NCBI GenBank assembly: GCA_020850375.1
Contig: JADZET010000469.1
Coordinates: 1 to 9,395 of the forward strand
Direction: 5' to 3'
Length of the DNA: 9,395 nt
Source of the DNA: Phycisphaeraceae bacterium
GTDB lineage: Bacteria; Planctomycetota; Phycisphaerae; Phycisphaerales; Phycisphaeraceae
Below are positions 1 through 7,009 of the stretch, in pieces. The translations under genes were made by a program, and so were the position numbers. The notes under the pieces are model-generated. The model was not told the origin of the DNA, ran no database searches, and saw nothing but the letters and a program-made list of their open reading frames with translations. The first letter of the stretch is position 1. The number at the start of each line of letters is the position of its first letter.

Positions 1-2
1 AT

Positions 3-1265
3 GCCAATCCAGCCAAGCTCCTTAAGGGTCTGCTTGGCTGGAAAAGGCAGGATTTGTGGATAGGGCTATTCGTGCTGGCGTGTCAGCCGGCGGGGTTCGT
101 CATTCTGGAGGTCGACCGGGCGACGCGGCCCGGGTGGGGGTTCATCGGAGAGTTCTACGTCGCCCCTGAATTCCGCCGTCGACGGGTGGGGACAAGGGGT
201 TGGCTGCGGTCGAAGGCGATACTTGAGGCTTCGGGTTGTCGCCTCATATGGCTGGCATCGCATTCTGCCTCCGAAGGTTTCTGGAAAAGCTGTGGGTTTG
301 CCCAGACCGCCGACAGAAAGGGTGATCAGAGTGTGTTTGTGTTCACCGCGACAGAACCGCTAACGACGATCCCACCCGTGGAACTTCCCGGGGAATGCGA
401 TCTGGCAACCTTGGGCCTCGATCGCACGCAGATCACCTGGATCGAACTGCTCCACCGCCGGAAGATCAACTGGATCTATCGGATCTGGTGCGGCGACAGG
501 AGCTGGATCCTCAAGTGGATCGTCCAGCCGCAGCGGTCATCTGAGATCGCCTTCTACCGGCTGTTGTCGGAATGTGGAATCCCGGTGCTCAAGCACAGGA
601 TAGGCGACCGAGCGTTGCTGCTGGAGGACGTGGAGCACTCCGCGCAGTGGCGGCTGGCCCGGGAGACGGACGCGGAAAAGGCGGAAACGGGTCGGGCGGC
701 AGCGACGTGGTACCGGACGCTGCACGCCGTAGGCCAGCAACTGGTTGAGCGGAAGGATTCTCAGCTGGCCGGGCTGACGTGGGAATTCGCCCAGCTATCG
801 GCAGAGGCTGTGGAATCCATCGGGCGCACTCTGGGCCTGAGCCGCCATCGCGGCTGGGAACTGGCCGAACGGCAGGTCGACGAGCTGGTGGCCAGGGCCC
901 GGCAGCGGTCGATGACGCTCAACTACAACGACTTTCACTGGTCCAACCTGGCCCTGGCCCAATCACCGGCGACGACGGTCCCGGGCATCGTCTTTGACTA
1001 CCACCTGGCCGGCATCGGCCTGGCGTACAGCGACTGGCGGAACGTGCTTAGCTGCCTCAAAGCAGAGGCGGCTGAGGCCTTTAAGGAAACCTACGGCCCG
1101 GTGGACCCATCGGAAGAGCTCCTGGACCGGCCGCTGGCGCTGATCCACGCCCTGCAGATGGCGGCGGAGTCGCCTGTCAGACCCACCTGGGCTCAATCGG
1201 TGATTGATCAGGTGCACGACGGCCGACTCGAGCGGTTCGTCCAGGAGGCGATGACTCTGGCTTGA
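3..1265 (+). CDS. GNAT acetyltransferase-APH-family phosphotransferase fusion, 5' end cut by window edge
   Basis: The frame is open from base 3 to the TGA at 1263-1265. A TTG at 54 could be a start, but acetyltransferase-like sequence already runs into it, so the true start probably lies before the window. Numbering from that TTG, residues 1-100 are the second half of a GNAT fold. They contain a beta strand (GFVILEVD), an acetyl-CoA loop region (YVAPEFRRRRVGTRGW, where the usual R-x-x-G-x-G/A ends in Arg), and a closing GFWKSCGF. Residues about 135-400 form an aminoglycoside-phosphotransferase/choline-kinase fold. Visible there are an ATP-site Lys (WILKW, K154), a conserved Glu (E164), a hinge (LLLEDV), a catalytic loop YNDFHWSN (D293, N298; Tyr replaces the usual His of HxD) and a metal Asp (VFDYH, D315). 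The likely role is transfer of acetyl and phosphate groups to small molecules; the substrate is unknown. The arrangement recalls the bifunctional AAC-APH drug-modifying enzymes, but the sequence does not justify calling it a resistance gene. Confidence 0.82.
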   Translation, partial: ANPAKLLKGLLGWKRQDLWIGLFVLACQPAGFVILEVDRATRPGWGFIGEFYVAPEFRRRRVGTRGWLRSKAILEASGCRLIWLASHSASEGFWKSCGFAQTADRKGDQSVFVFTATEPLTTIPPVELPGECDLATLGLDRTQITWIELLHRRKINWIYRIWCGDRSWILKWIVQPQRSSEIAFYRLLSECGIPVLKHRIGDRALLLEDVEHSAQWRLARETDAEKAETGRAAATWYRTLHAVGQQLVERKDSQLAGLTWEFAQLSAEAVESIGRTLGLSRHRGWELAERQVDELVARARQRSMTLNYNDFHWSNLALAQSPATTVPGIVFDYHLAGIGLAYSDWRNVLSCLKAEAAEAFKETYGPVDPSEELLDRPLALIHALQMAAESPVRPTWAQSVIDQVHDGRLERFVQEAMTLA

Positions 1266-1319
1266 TGCAACGAGCCGATCAGCCGTGTGTGGATGACACT
1301 CCACGAGGCTTCAACCCTC

Positions 1320-1376
1320 ATGATCTACAAACTCGCAATCTCTGAACAGGAAACGGCCCACGTCACTGAACCATGA
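1320..1376 (+). CDS. Possible 18-codon leader ORF coupled to the threonine aldolase
   Basis: An ATG at 1320 opens a frame of 18 sense codons (MIYKLAISEQETAHVTEP). Its TGA at 1374-1376 overlaps the aldolase ATG at 1373-1375 in the ATGA arrangement typical of translational coupling. A GAGG at 1305-1308 lies 11 nt before the ATG, somewhat far for a Shine-Dalgarno sequence. The aldolase start has no good Shine-Dalgarno of its own within 15 nt, which makes coupling attractive. A frame this short is common by chance, and the peptide resembles nothing I recognise, so this is a weak call. Confidence 0.25.
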   Translation: MIYKLAISEQETAHVTEP

Positions 1377-2464
1377 GCACCAACCACAACACGAACACCT
1401 ATCGCATCGATCTCCGCAGCGATATTCATTCCGCTCCGACGCCGACGATGCGTCAAGCCATGGCCCAGGCGTCGGTGGGTGGCGACGCCCTGGCCGGCGA
1501 AGATGCATGTCTCGCTGAACTCGAGCAGACCGCCGCTGAGATGTTCAAGAAGGAAACGGCCCTGTTCGTCTGCAGCGGCACGATGGGCAACCTCGTCAGT
1601 CTGTTGACGATCAGCCGGCCCGGTGATGTGCTGATCGGCGACCCCTACACCCATGTCTTTTCCTCGGAACGGGACGGCTTTCGCCGGCTTGGCGGGTGCA
1701 CGCTGGCCGCCGTGGAGACCGATGGCGTCCTGACGCCTGGGCATGTCCGCCAAGGGGTGCTGGCGCGCGGACTGGCCCGCCGGGGCGCGGCGGTGATCTG
1801 CACGGAGAACACGCACGCTCTGCGGGGCGGCGTGCCGTGGGGAGCCGACGTGACGGCCGATCTGGTTGAACTGGCCCGCGAGCAGGGCTGGCGTCTGCAT
1901 GTCGACGGCGCACGGATCTTTAATGCCGCCGTCGCACTAAAAACCTCCGTGGCCGATCTCGTGGCAGGAGCCGATACCGTGCAGATCTGCTTGGCCAAAG
2001 GCCTTGGTGCGCCGGTCGGCTCGTTGATTCTCGGCACCCATGCCGTCATTGACCAAGCCCGCGAACATCGCCAGATGCTCGGCGGGGGTCTGCACAAGCC
2101 TAGGATCATGGCCGCGGCCGGCCTGGTGGCGCTGTGGGAAGCGCCTGCTCGCCTCGCCGACGATCACCGGCGCGCCAAGCAGCTGGGCCAGCGATTGACT
2201 CAGATCGATGTGTTTACTTTGGCTCATCCTGTATACACCAACATTGTGGATCTGATCTTCAATCCGGACGCGCTGGACGGCCATCAGCTCGTGGCCCGCG
2301 CGGCTGAGCATGGTGTCGGGATCACTGGGCCATGGACGTGTTCGTGGGGGCAATCGATTCGTCTGATGACGCACCACGACATCAGCGACGCGGACATCGA
2401 GGATGCCGTGCATGTCATCGGACAGGCTGTGATCAAGGTGAATCGCTCAGCACGACGTCCATAA
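1373..2464 (+). CDS. ltaE: Low-specificity L-threonine aldolase (PLP-dependent)
   Basis: This enzyme cleaves L-threonine or L-allo-threonine to glycine and acetaldehyde in the cytoplasm, with pyridoxal phosphate as cofactor (fold type I). At 363 residues it is slightly longer than the usual 330-350. Family motifs appear in order: the N-terminal DLRSD with APTPTMRQAM (residues 13-30), GEDACLAELE (42-51), the cofactor-loop SGTMGN (68-73), His94 in PYTHVF at the ring-stacking position, the PLP-binding HVDGARIFNAA (176-186), the Schiff-base Lys209 in CLAKGLGAPVGS, and MLGGGLHKPR, which occupies the family's MLGGGMRQ position. The start at 1373 precedes the conserved DLRSD by 12 residues. No clear Shine-Dalgarno is present just upstream, and a short ORF overlaps the start. 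The next gene follows after 19 nt, so the two are probably co-transcribed. It may act on other beta-hydroxy-amino acids, as the low-specificity members do. Confidence 0.93.
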   Translation: MSTNHNTNTYRIDLRSDIHSAPTPTMRQAMAQASVGGDALAGEDACLAELEQTAAEMFKKETALFVCSGTMGNLVSLLTISRPGDVLIGDPYTHVFSSERDGFRRLGGCTLAAVETDGVLTPGHVRQGVLARGLARRGAAVICTENTHALRGGVPWGADVTADLVELAREQGWRLHVDGARIFNAAVALKTSVADLVAGADTVQICLAKGLGAPVGSLILGTHAVIDQAREHRQMLGGGLHKPRIMAAAGLVALWEAPARLADDHRRAKQLGQRLTQIDVFTLAHPVYTNIVDLIFNPDALDGHQLVARAAEHGVGITGPWTCSWGQSIRLMTHHDISDADIEDAVHVIGQAVIKVNRSARRP

Positions 2465-2483
2465 CTCACCAAGGCAATAGACC

Positions 2484-3401
2484 ATGCCATATCAGCCTTT
2501 CACCGACACGAAACCCACGTATCACTCTCTCGACGACGGCTACGCGCTGCGGAGCGCTCCCGATCGGGACTTTGGCATCCACTACGCCATCTATCGCAAC
2601 GTCAATCCCGAGTTCGACGAGTTCCTCGACTACGGGGCGGACCTTCAAGGGAGATACTACTGCTTCTGGATCCTGCATCGGGAGCGACGGATCGGCGGCG
2701 TGGTGCTGCGGCCGAATCACATCGAAGGACTTTTTCTTGAGCCCCCACACGTCGACACCTGCCGGACGCTGCGGGCGATCCTGCCGCTGCTGCGGAGTTG
2801 GTCCGACACGTCAAGGACGATCGAGGCGGTGGACGTGATACCCGGCGAGCTGGAGGTCTACCAGCGGCTGGGCTTCGAGAAGGTCGCGGCCCGGCGGGTC
2901 TACATCCGGCCTACCGAGCCATTCGAGGTGGTCTGGCCGGCGGACCTTGACGTCGCCCCACCGATGGCCAGGGACGTCGGCGACGTGGCGGAGCTGTTTC
3001 AGGCCGCCTATCGCCAGTACCCGGCCGGCTGGGGGCTGGCACGCTACAGCGTGGAGGACTGGAGGCGTCGGACGGGCCGGCGGCTAGAGCAGGCCGACGT
3101 GCCGGAGGTCTGCCATCGGGCCTCGACGCTGATCCGTGAGCAGAGCAGTGGGCGGGCCATCGGCTGCTGCATCGTCCGGCCGGAAGTGCGGTACGCCAAG
3201 GTGCAGGACATCGGCGTGCACCCGGACCATCGGCGGGGCGGCGTGGGGGCGAGGATGCTCCGGACGGCGCTGTCGGCCCTGTACGGGGAGTTTGCGGTGC
3301 TCAAGTTCGGCGTGGCGGCGGGCAATCCGGCCGAGGCGTTCTACTACGAGTTGGGGTTTCTGCCGGGCGTGACGCAGCACAAGCTGACGCTGATCACCTA
3401 G
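2484..3401 (+). CDS. Tandem GNAT-family N-acetyltransferase
   Basis: This 305-residue protein consists of two GNAT folds and should transfer an acyl group from acyl-CoA to an unidentified acceptor. The C-terminal domain (about 155-305) is canonical. Motif A reads QDIGVHPDHRRGGVGARML (241-259), with the acyl-CoA loop R250-x-x-G253-x-G255, and the fold ends with NPAEAFYYELGF (281-292). The N-terminal domain (about 20-145) keeps the terminal YQRLGFEKV signature (126-134) and a central strand (IGGVVLRPNHIEGLFLEPP), but no R-x-x-G-x-G loop. It has probably lost cofactor binding and become structural, as in other double-GNAT proteins. The ATG at 2484 is supported by AAGG at 2471-2474, 9 nt upstream. 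The gene lies 19 nt behind the threonine aldolase, which suggests one operon and perhaps an amino-acid-like substrate; that link is an inference. Its TAG stop shares bases with the stop of the convergent regulator gene. Confidence 0.88.
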   Translation: MPYQPFTDTKPTYHSLDDGYALRSAPDRDFGIHYAIYRNVNPEFDEFLDYGADLQGRYYCFWILHRERRIGGVVLRPNHIEGLFLEPPHVDTCRTLRAILPLLRSWSDTSRTIEAVDVIPGELEVYQRLGFEKVAARRVYIRPTEPFEVVWPADLDVAPPMARDVGDVAELFQAAYRQYPAGWGLARYSVEDWRRRTGRRLEQADVPEVCHRASTLIREQSSGRAIGCCIVRPEVRYAKVQDIGVHPDHRRGGVGARMLRTALSALYGEFAVLKFGVAAGNPAEAFYYELGFLPGVTQHKLTLIT

Positions 3402-4051
3402 CTCGCCCCGCCGGATCGGGATTCGCTCTCGACCAGGGACGTCTCGGCTTTGCCCTGGGCGACCAGGACCATGCGGACGAGCTGCGCCAGCGAGCCGGCC
3501 CGCATCTTCTCCATCACGTGGGCGCGGTGGACCTCGACGGTCTTCTCACTCAGGCTCAATCCGGCGGCGATCTGGCGGTTGGACTGGCCGGCGACGACCA
3601 TCTCCATGACCTGCCGCTCACGCGGCGTCAGCGAGGAGACGCGGTCGGCCATGGCCGTGCGCGAGGCGAGCTCACGACGGCGCTGGGCGTCGAGCTCCAT
3701 GGCCGCCTGCACGCGGTCGAGCAGGAGCTGGTCGCTGTAGGGTTTCTCGATGAACTCCATGGCCCCGGCCTTCATGGCGTGGACGGCCACGGGCACGTCG
3801 CCGTGGGCGGTGACGACGATGATGGGCATGATCGAGCCCAACTGGCGGAGCTGCTCCATCAACTCCACGCCGCTGATGCCCGGCATCCTCAGGTCCAGCA
3901 GCAGGCAGCCGGGCATCTCCGACCGCCAGTAGCCGAGGAACTCCGAGGCCGAGCTGAATGTCTGCACCGGCAGCCCGACCGACTCGAGCAGCCACTGCAG
4001 GGACTGCTGCACGGCGGGCTCGTCGTCGACGACAAAGACCGTGGGTTTCAT
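3398..4051 (-). CDS. FixJ/NarL-type response regulator (receiver + LuxR HTH)
   Basis: This 217-residue transcription factor is activated by phosphorylation. The receiver domain (residues 3-118) shows the acidic pair D9-D10, the phospho-acceptor D53 in LLLDLRMPG, T81 in VVTAHGD and K103 in FIEKPY. A linker of about 20 residues leads to a LuxR-type helix-turn-helix (about 139-197) with LTPRERQVMEMVVAGQSNRQIA and SLSEKTVEVHRAHVMEKM. This is the typical FixJ/StyR/TodT layout. The start is backed by AGGTGA (plus-strand 4061-4066) 9 nt upstream. The upstream neighbour on the same strand is a FixL-like PAS histidine kinase whose stop lies 170 nt away, so the kinase is the likely phosphodonor. The C-terminal tail (after about 200) is Ser/Gly-rich and probably disordered. 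Its target genes cannot be read from the window. Confidence 0.93.
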   Translation of the reverse strand: MKPTVFVVDDEPAVQQSLQWLLESVGLPVQTFSSASEFLGYWRSEMPGCLLLDLRMPGISGVELMEQLRQLGSIMPIIVVTAHGDVPVAVHAMKAGAMEFIEKPYSDQLLLDRVQAAMELDAQRRRELASRTAMADRVSSLTPRERQVMEMVVAGQSNRQIAAGLSLSEKTVEVHRAHVMEKMRAGSLAQLVRMVLVAQGKAETSLVESESRSGGAS

Positions 4052-4163
4052 CGAGAGTCCTCACCTTCTGATCAAGGAAAGACAGGACATTCTTGTGAGG
4101 CCGACACGCTCATAACACCGGGCCACGGGAAGAGATGAAAGCGGACCTTGAGCGGACGAATGC

Positions 4164-4192
4164 ATCTTATCCGGCATACACCTTACGTGCAA
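4164..4192 (-). promoter_or_regulatory. Putative sigma70-type promoter for the response regulator
   Basis: Read on the minus strand, TTGCAC (4187-4192) is followed by a 17-nt spacer and TAAGAT (4164-4169). These match the -35 consensus at 3 of 6 positions and the -10 at 4 of 6. A start near 4157 would give a leader of about 105 nt to the regulator ATG at 4051. The 170-nt gap is less GC-rich than its surroundings, which fits a regulatory region and lets the regulator be expressed separately from the kinase. The match is modest, and base composition alone could produce it. Confidence 0.3.
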
Positions 4193-4221
4193 TACAGGGG
4201 GTTATTCTTTTGAAGGAATTG

Positions 4222-6480
4222 TCACGAGATCTCCTCCCCGCGGGCTGGGGGTGGGAGGGGCAGGGTGAAGCAGAAGGTGGCGCCGCCCCGATCGTTGGCC
4301 TCGACCCACATGCGGCCGCCGTGGTCCTCGATGATGGATCGGCTGATGGACAGGCCCAGGCCCATGCCGTGGGACTTGGTGGTGAAGAAGGGCTCGAAGA
4401 TGCGTTCGCGGTTGGCCTCGTCGACGCCCGGGCCGGTGTCGCTGACGCGGACCTCGACGGCCCGGGGCTGTCGGCGGGCGATCAGGGTCAGCTCGTGGGG
4501 CTTGCCGGGGGTGTCGTGCATGGCGTCCATGGCGTTGAGCAGCAGGTTGACGAGCACCTGCTCGACCTGGCTGACCTCGGCCAGGACCTGGCAGGGCGTC
4601 GAGCAGCACTTGACCTGCAGATGGACGCGGTTGCGCAGGGCCTCGGCCGCGACGAAGCGGACGGCCCGCTCGACGGCCGAGGGAAACGAGATCACCTGAC
4701 GATCGGAGACGTGCCGTCCGACGAACTCGCGGACGCCCTGGACGATCTGGCCGGCCCGCTCGCCCTGGAGGACGATCTGCTCGAGCGCCTCGGCGACCAG
4801 GTCCGGGCTGGCCTGGCCGGCCTCGAGCCGGCGTCGGGCGGCGTGGGCGAAGTTCAGCAGGGCCGTCAGCGGTTGGCTGATCTCGTGGGCGAGGTTTGAG
4901 GCCATCTTGCCGGCCGTGTTGAGCCGGGCCACGTGCGCCAGGGCCAGCAGGCGGTGGCGTTGCTCGGCCTGGTCCTGCTTGTGGCGGGTCATGTCCCGGC
5001 CGACGGCCTGGATCTCGTCGATCTCCTGGCGGTCGTTGAGCAGGGCCAGGCACTGCCAGTTGATCCAGCGCCAGCCCTCGGCCGTCTGCTGACGGATGTC
5101 GACCGTCACGCGGTGCGGCGGGCGGTGGATCTCCCGCTCGGCGCTGCGGGCGTGCTCCAAGTCGTCGGGGTGGATCTCGAGGTGCAGGGCCCGCCACAGC
5201 AGATCCTGCGGCGTCTTGTCCATCATCCGGCAGAAGGCCGCGTTGACAAAGGTCAGCGTCCGGTCGAGGCGGATGCGGACGATCATCTCCTCGAGGGAGT
5301 CGACGAGGCCGCGGTAGCGCTGCTCGCTGGCACGCAGGGCCTGCTCGGCCTCGTGGCGGTGGGTGATGTCCCGACCGACGGCCTGCAGCTCGACCGGCTC
5401 GCCCCGTTCGTTGAAGAAGGCCTGGTCCGTCCACTGCTGCCAGCAGGCCCGGCCGTCGGGGCTGAAGACCTGGTGCTCGTAGGTCGCCATGGGCGACCCG
5501 GGCGTGAGCGACCGCAGATGGCGGCGGATCCCGTCGTGCTCCTGCTCGGGCACGAGCATCAGGAACGACCGGCCCACGAGCTGATCGGGCCGTCGGCCGA
5601 AGAACCGCGCGTAGGCCTCGTTGACGAACGTCAGCGTCGTGTCGGGCAGAAACCGGCAGATCATCTCGGTCTGGCACTGCACGACGCTGCGGTAGCGCCG
5701 CTCGCTCTGCCGCAGGGCCTGCTCGGCCTGGCGGATCTCGGTGATGTCGGTGTGGACGCCGACCCAGCGCAGGGGCTCGCCCGAGGCGTCGCGGAGGATG
5801 ATCCGGCCGCGGGCGTGGACCCAACGCCACCGGCCGTCCTTGTGGCGCATCCGGTACTGGGCGTCGTAGTAAGAGGTCTGGCCGGCCATGTGGGCCCGGG
5901 CGCTGCGCTCTTCCTCGGCCACGTCGTCGGGGTGGACCAGGGTGTGCCAGCCGCTGAGCCAGGTGTCCTCGATCTCGCCGGGCTCGTAGCCGAGCATCTG
6001 CTTGTAGCCGTGGCTGAAGTAGACGCGCTGGCCACGGCGGATGTCCCAGTCCCAGAAGCCGATCCGCGAGGCGTCGAGCACCAGGTCCAGCCACTGCTGG
6101 CTGGCGCCGAGGATCTCCTGTGTGCGACGGTGGTCGTCGACGTCGACGGCGCAGCCGACCCAGCGCTTCTGGTCCCCCTGCTCGACGGACGCCGCCCGCA
6201 GGCGCACCCAGCACCAGGCGCCGTCGGCCCTGTGCAGACGGCAGTCCAGCTGCACCCCGAGCGCGTCGCCTTGGAGGTGCGCGCTGACCTGCACGGCCAG
6301 TCCCGGCCGGTCGTCGGGATGGATCAGCTCGATCCAGTCCGACATCGCGCCGGCCGCGGGGTAGTCGGCCGCCTGCCCGGCGGGGACGCCGAGGATCTCG
6401 AGCATCCGCGGGCTCATCGTCCAGCGCCGCTCGGGTGGGTCCCATTCCCACCAGCCCTCCATCGCCAGCTTCTCGAGCAT
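4222..6480 (-). CDS. Soluble four-PAS sensor histidine kinase, FixL-like
   Basis: This 752-residue kinase should autophosphorylate on His and pass the phosphate to the FixJ-type regulator encoded downstream. Four PAS/PAC modules occupy about residues 1-120, 124-255, 256-382 and 383-505. Each ends in a typical PAC segment such as WVGVHTDITEIRQAEQAL or LQAVGRDITHRHEAEQAL, and three carry the HPDD motif. The HisKA domain follows (about 510-575), with an H-box LAHEISQPLTALLNFA and phospho-acceptor H532, of the FixL/TodS class. The HATPase domain has N649 in NLLLNAMDAM, D681 in DTGPGV, FEPFFTTK and GMGLGLSISRSI. No signal peptide or membrane segment is visible, so it should sense a cytoplasmic or diffusible signal. 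The ligand is unknown, and I cannot confirm a heme-binding PAS. The ATG at 6480 has GGGAG (plus-strand 6490-6494) 9 nt upstream. The QueD-like gene lies 91 nt upstream on the same strand. Confidence 0.95.
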   Translation of the reverse strand: MLEKLAMEGWWEWDPPERRWTMSPRMLEILGVPAGQAADYPAAGAMSDWIELIHPDDRPGLAVQVSAHLQGDALGVQLDCRLHRADGAWCWVRLRAASVEQGDQKRWVGCAVDVDDHRRTQEILGASQQWLDLVLDASRIGFWDWDIRRGQRVYFSHGYKQMLGYEPGEIEDTWLSGWHTLVHPDDVAEEERSARAHMAGQTSYYDAQYRMRHKDGRWRWVHARGRIILRDASGEPLRWVGVHTDITEIRQAEQALRQSERRYRSVVQCQTEMICRFLPDTTLTFVNEAYARFFGRRPDQLVGRSFLMLVPEQEHDGIRRHLRSLTPGSPMATYEHQVFSPDGRACWQQWTDQAFFNERGEPVELQAVGRDITHRHEAEQALRASEQRYRGLVDSLEEMIVRIRLDRTLTFVNAAFCRMMDKTPQDLLWRALHLEIHPDDLEHARSAEREIHRPPHRVTVDIRQQTAEGWRWINWQCLALLNDRQEIDEIQAVGRDMTRHKQDQAEQRHRLLALAHVARLNTAGKMASNLAHEISQPLTALLNFAHAARRRLEAGQASPDLVAEALEQIVLQGERAGQIVQGVREFVGRHVSDRQVISFPSAVERAVRFVAAEALRNRVHLQVKCCSTPCQVLAEVSQVEQVLVNLLLNAMDAMHDTPGKPHELTLIARRQPRAVEVRVSDTGPGVDEANRERIFEPFFTTKSHGMGLGLSISRSIIEDHGGRMWVEANDRGGATFCFTLPLPPPARGEEIS

Positions 6481-6571
6481 CGGGCGTCACTCCCGGATCT
6501 GACCACGACATGCACCAATGATCCGATCGGTCGGCATGGGCGCTTCCGATCCTTCGGGACCGAGCGGGCAA

Positions 6572-7009
6572 TCACGAGCGGGGCCGGTAGTCGGCCAGGC
6601 AGCCCGGCGCCTCCTCGACGCGGACGAGTCGCAGCCGGCGGCCGGCGGGCAGGCGAGGGGTCAGTTGGCCGGCGATCCAGCGGGCCACGTGCTCGGCCGT
6701 AGGCGGCGACGCGGCCTTGCGGCGGGACGAGATTGCGCGAGCCATGCCGGAACCCCCGGAACCCCCGGACCCCATGGCGGCGAACATCGGCAGGTCATTG
6801 AGAACTCGCCCTTTAAGTTGGGCCACCGCGGCGTCGAGCAGGCCTTCGAGAAGATGAAAATCCATCACCACGCCGATCCGGTCGAGCCTGGCCGCCCCCA
6901 CCGTCACCCAGACCCGCCAGTCGTGGCTGTGCACCGGCTCCCACGACCCGTCGTAGAGGCGGATCGTGTGCCTGGCTCGGAAACGGCGGTCGATCGTCAC
7001 TTCGTACAC
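6572..7009 (-). CDS. QueD/6-pyruvoyl-tetrahydropterin synthase-fold protein with altered active site
   Basis: This 145-residue T-fold protein resembles 6-carboxy-tetrahydropterin synthase (queuosine pathway) and PTPS. The zinc ligands are present: H14 in FRARH, and H27 and H29 in VHSHDW. So are the substrate-pocket segments VVMDF (47-51), LNDLP (70-74) and PTAEHVARWI (103-112), and the C-terminal Glu E133 in VEEAPGCLADY. Compared with E. coli QueD from memory, the catalytic Cys four residues before HGH is Trp23, and the Asp-His of LDH is K66-G67. Standard catalysis therefore looks unlikely. Between LNDLP and PTAEH there is an extra segment of about 20 residues with three GSG units and a basic stretch. 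The start is a GTG, since an in-frame stop lies nine codons upstream; it has GGGAG (7016-7020) 6 nt before it. The gene precedes the kinase and regulator on the same strand. It could be a divergent pterin enzyme or a binding protein. Confidence 0.82.
   Translation of the reverse strand: MYEVTIDRRFRARHTIRLYDGSWEPVHSHDWRVWVTVGAARLDRIGVVMDFHLLEGLLDAAVAQLKGRVLNDLPMFAAMGSGGSGGSGMARAISSRRKAASPPTAEHVARWIAGQLTPRLPAGRRLRLVRVEEAPGCLADYRPRS
6746..6772 (-). repeat. Three 9-nt tandem repeats encoding Gly-Ser-Gly
   Basis: On the plus strand the unit ccggaaccc occurs at 6746-6754 and 6755-6763, followed by a one-base variant ccggacccc at 6764-6772. On the coding strand this gives three Gly-Ser-Gly units inside the QueD-like protein (residues 80-88). 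The perfect units suggest recent slippage expansion. They fall in a family-variable loop, so length variation should not break the fold. Confidence 0.85.

Noticed and set aside
1..63. ATG at base 1 opening a 20-codon frame
   Set aside because: It is out of frame with the GNAT sequence that runs from base 3, and has no motif.
1289..1304. Small hairpin GTGGA-TGACAC-TCCAC after the fusion gene
   Set aside because: It has only five base pairs and no T tract, so it is not supported as a terminator.
6547..6562. Hairpin around CGAA/TTCG between the QueD-like and kinase genes
   Set aside because: It has a six-pair stem with a wobble and no U tract on the minus strand; it could be a minor RNA structure but is too weak to annotate.
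4202..6571. Minus-strand frame of 789 codons overlapping the kinase in another phase
   Set aside because: It is Arg/Pro/Gly-rich low-complexity sequence caused by high GC in the alternate phase; no motifs are present.
4933..6702. Long plus-strand frame (589 codons) antisense to the histidine kinase
   Set aside because: Its translation is Val/Gly/Leu/Asp-rich without any domain, as expected for the complement of a GC-rich gene. The minus strand has full PAS-HisKA-HATPase motifs.
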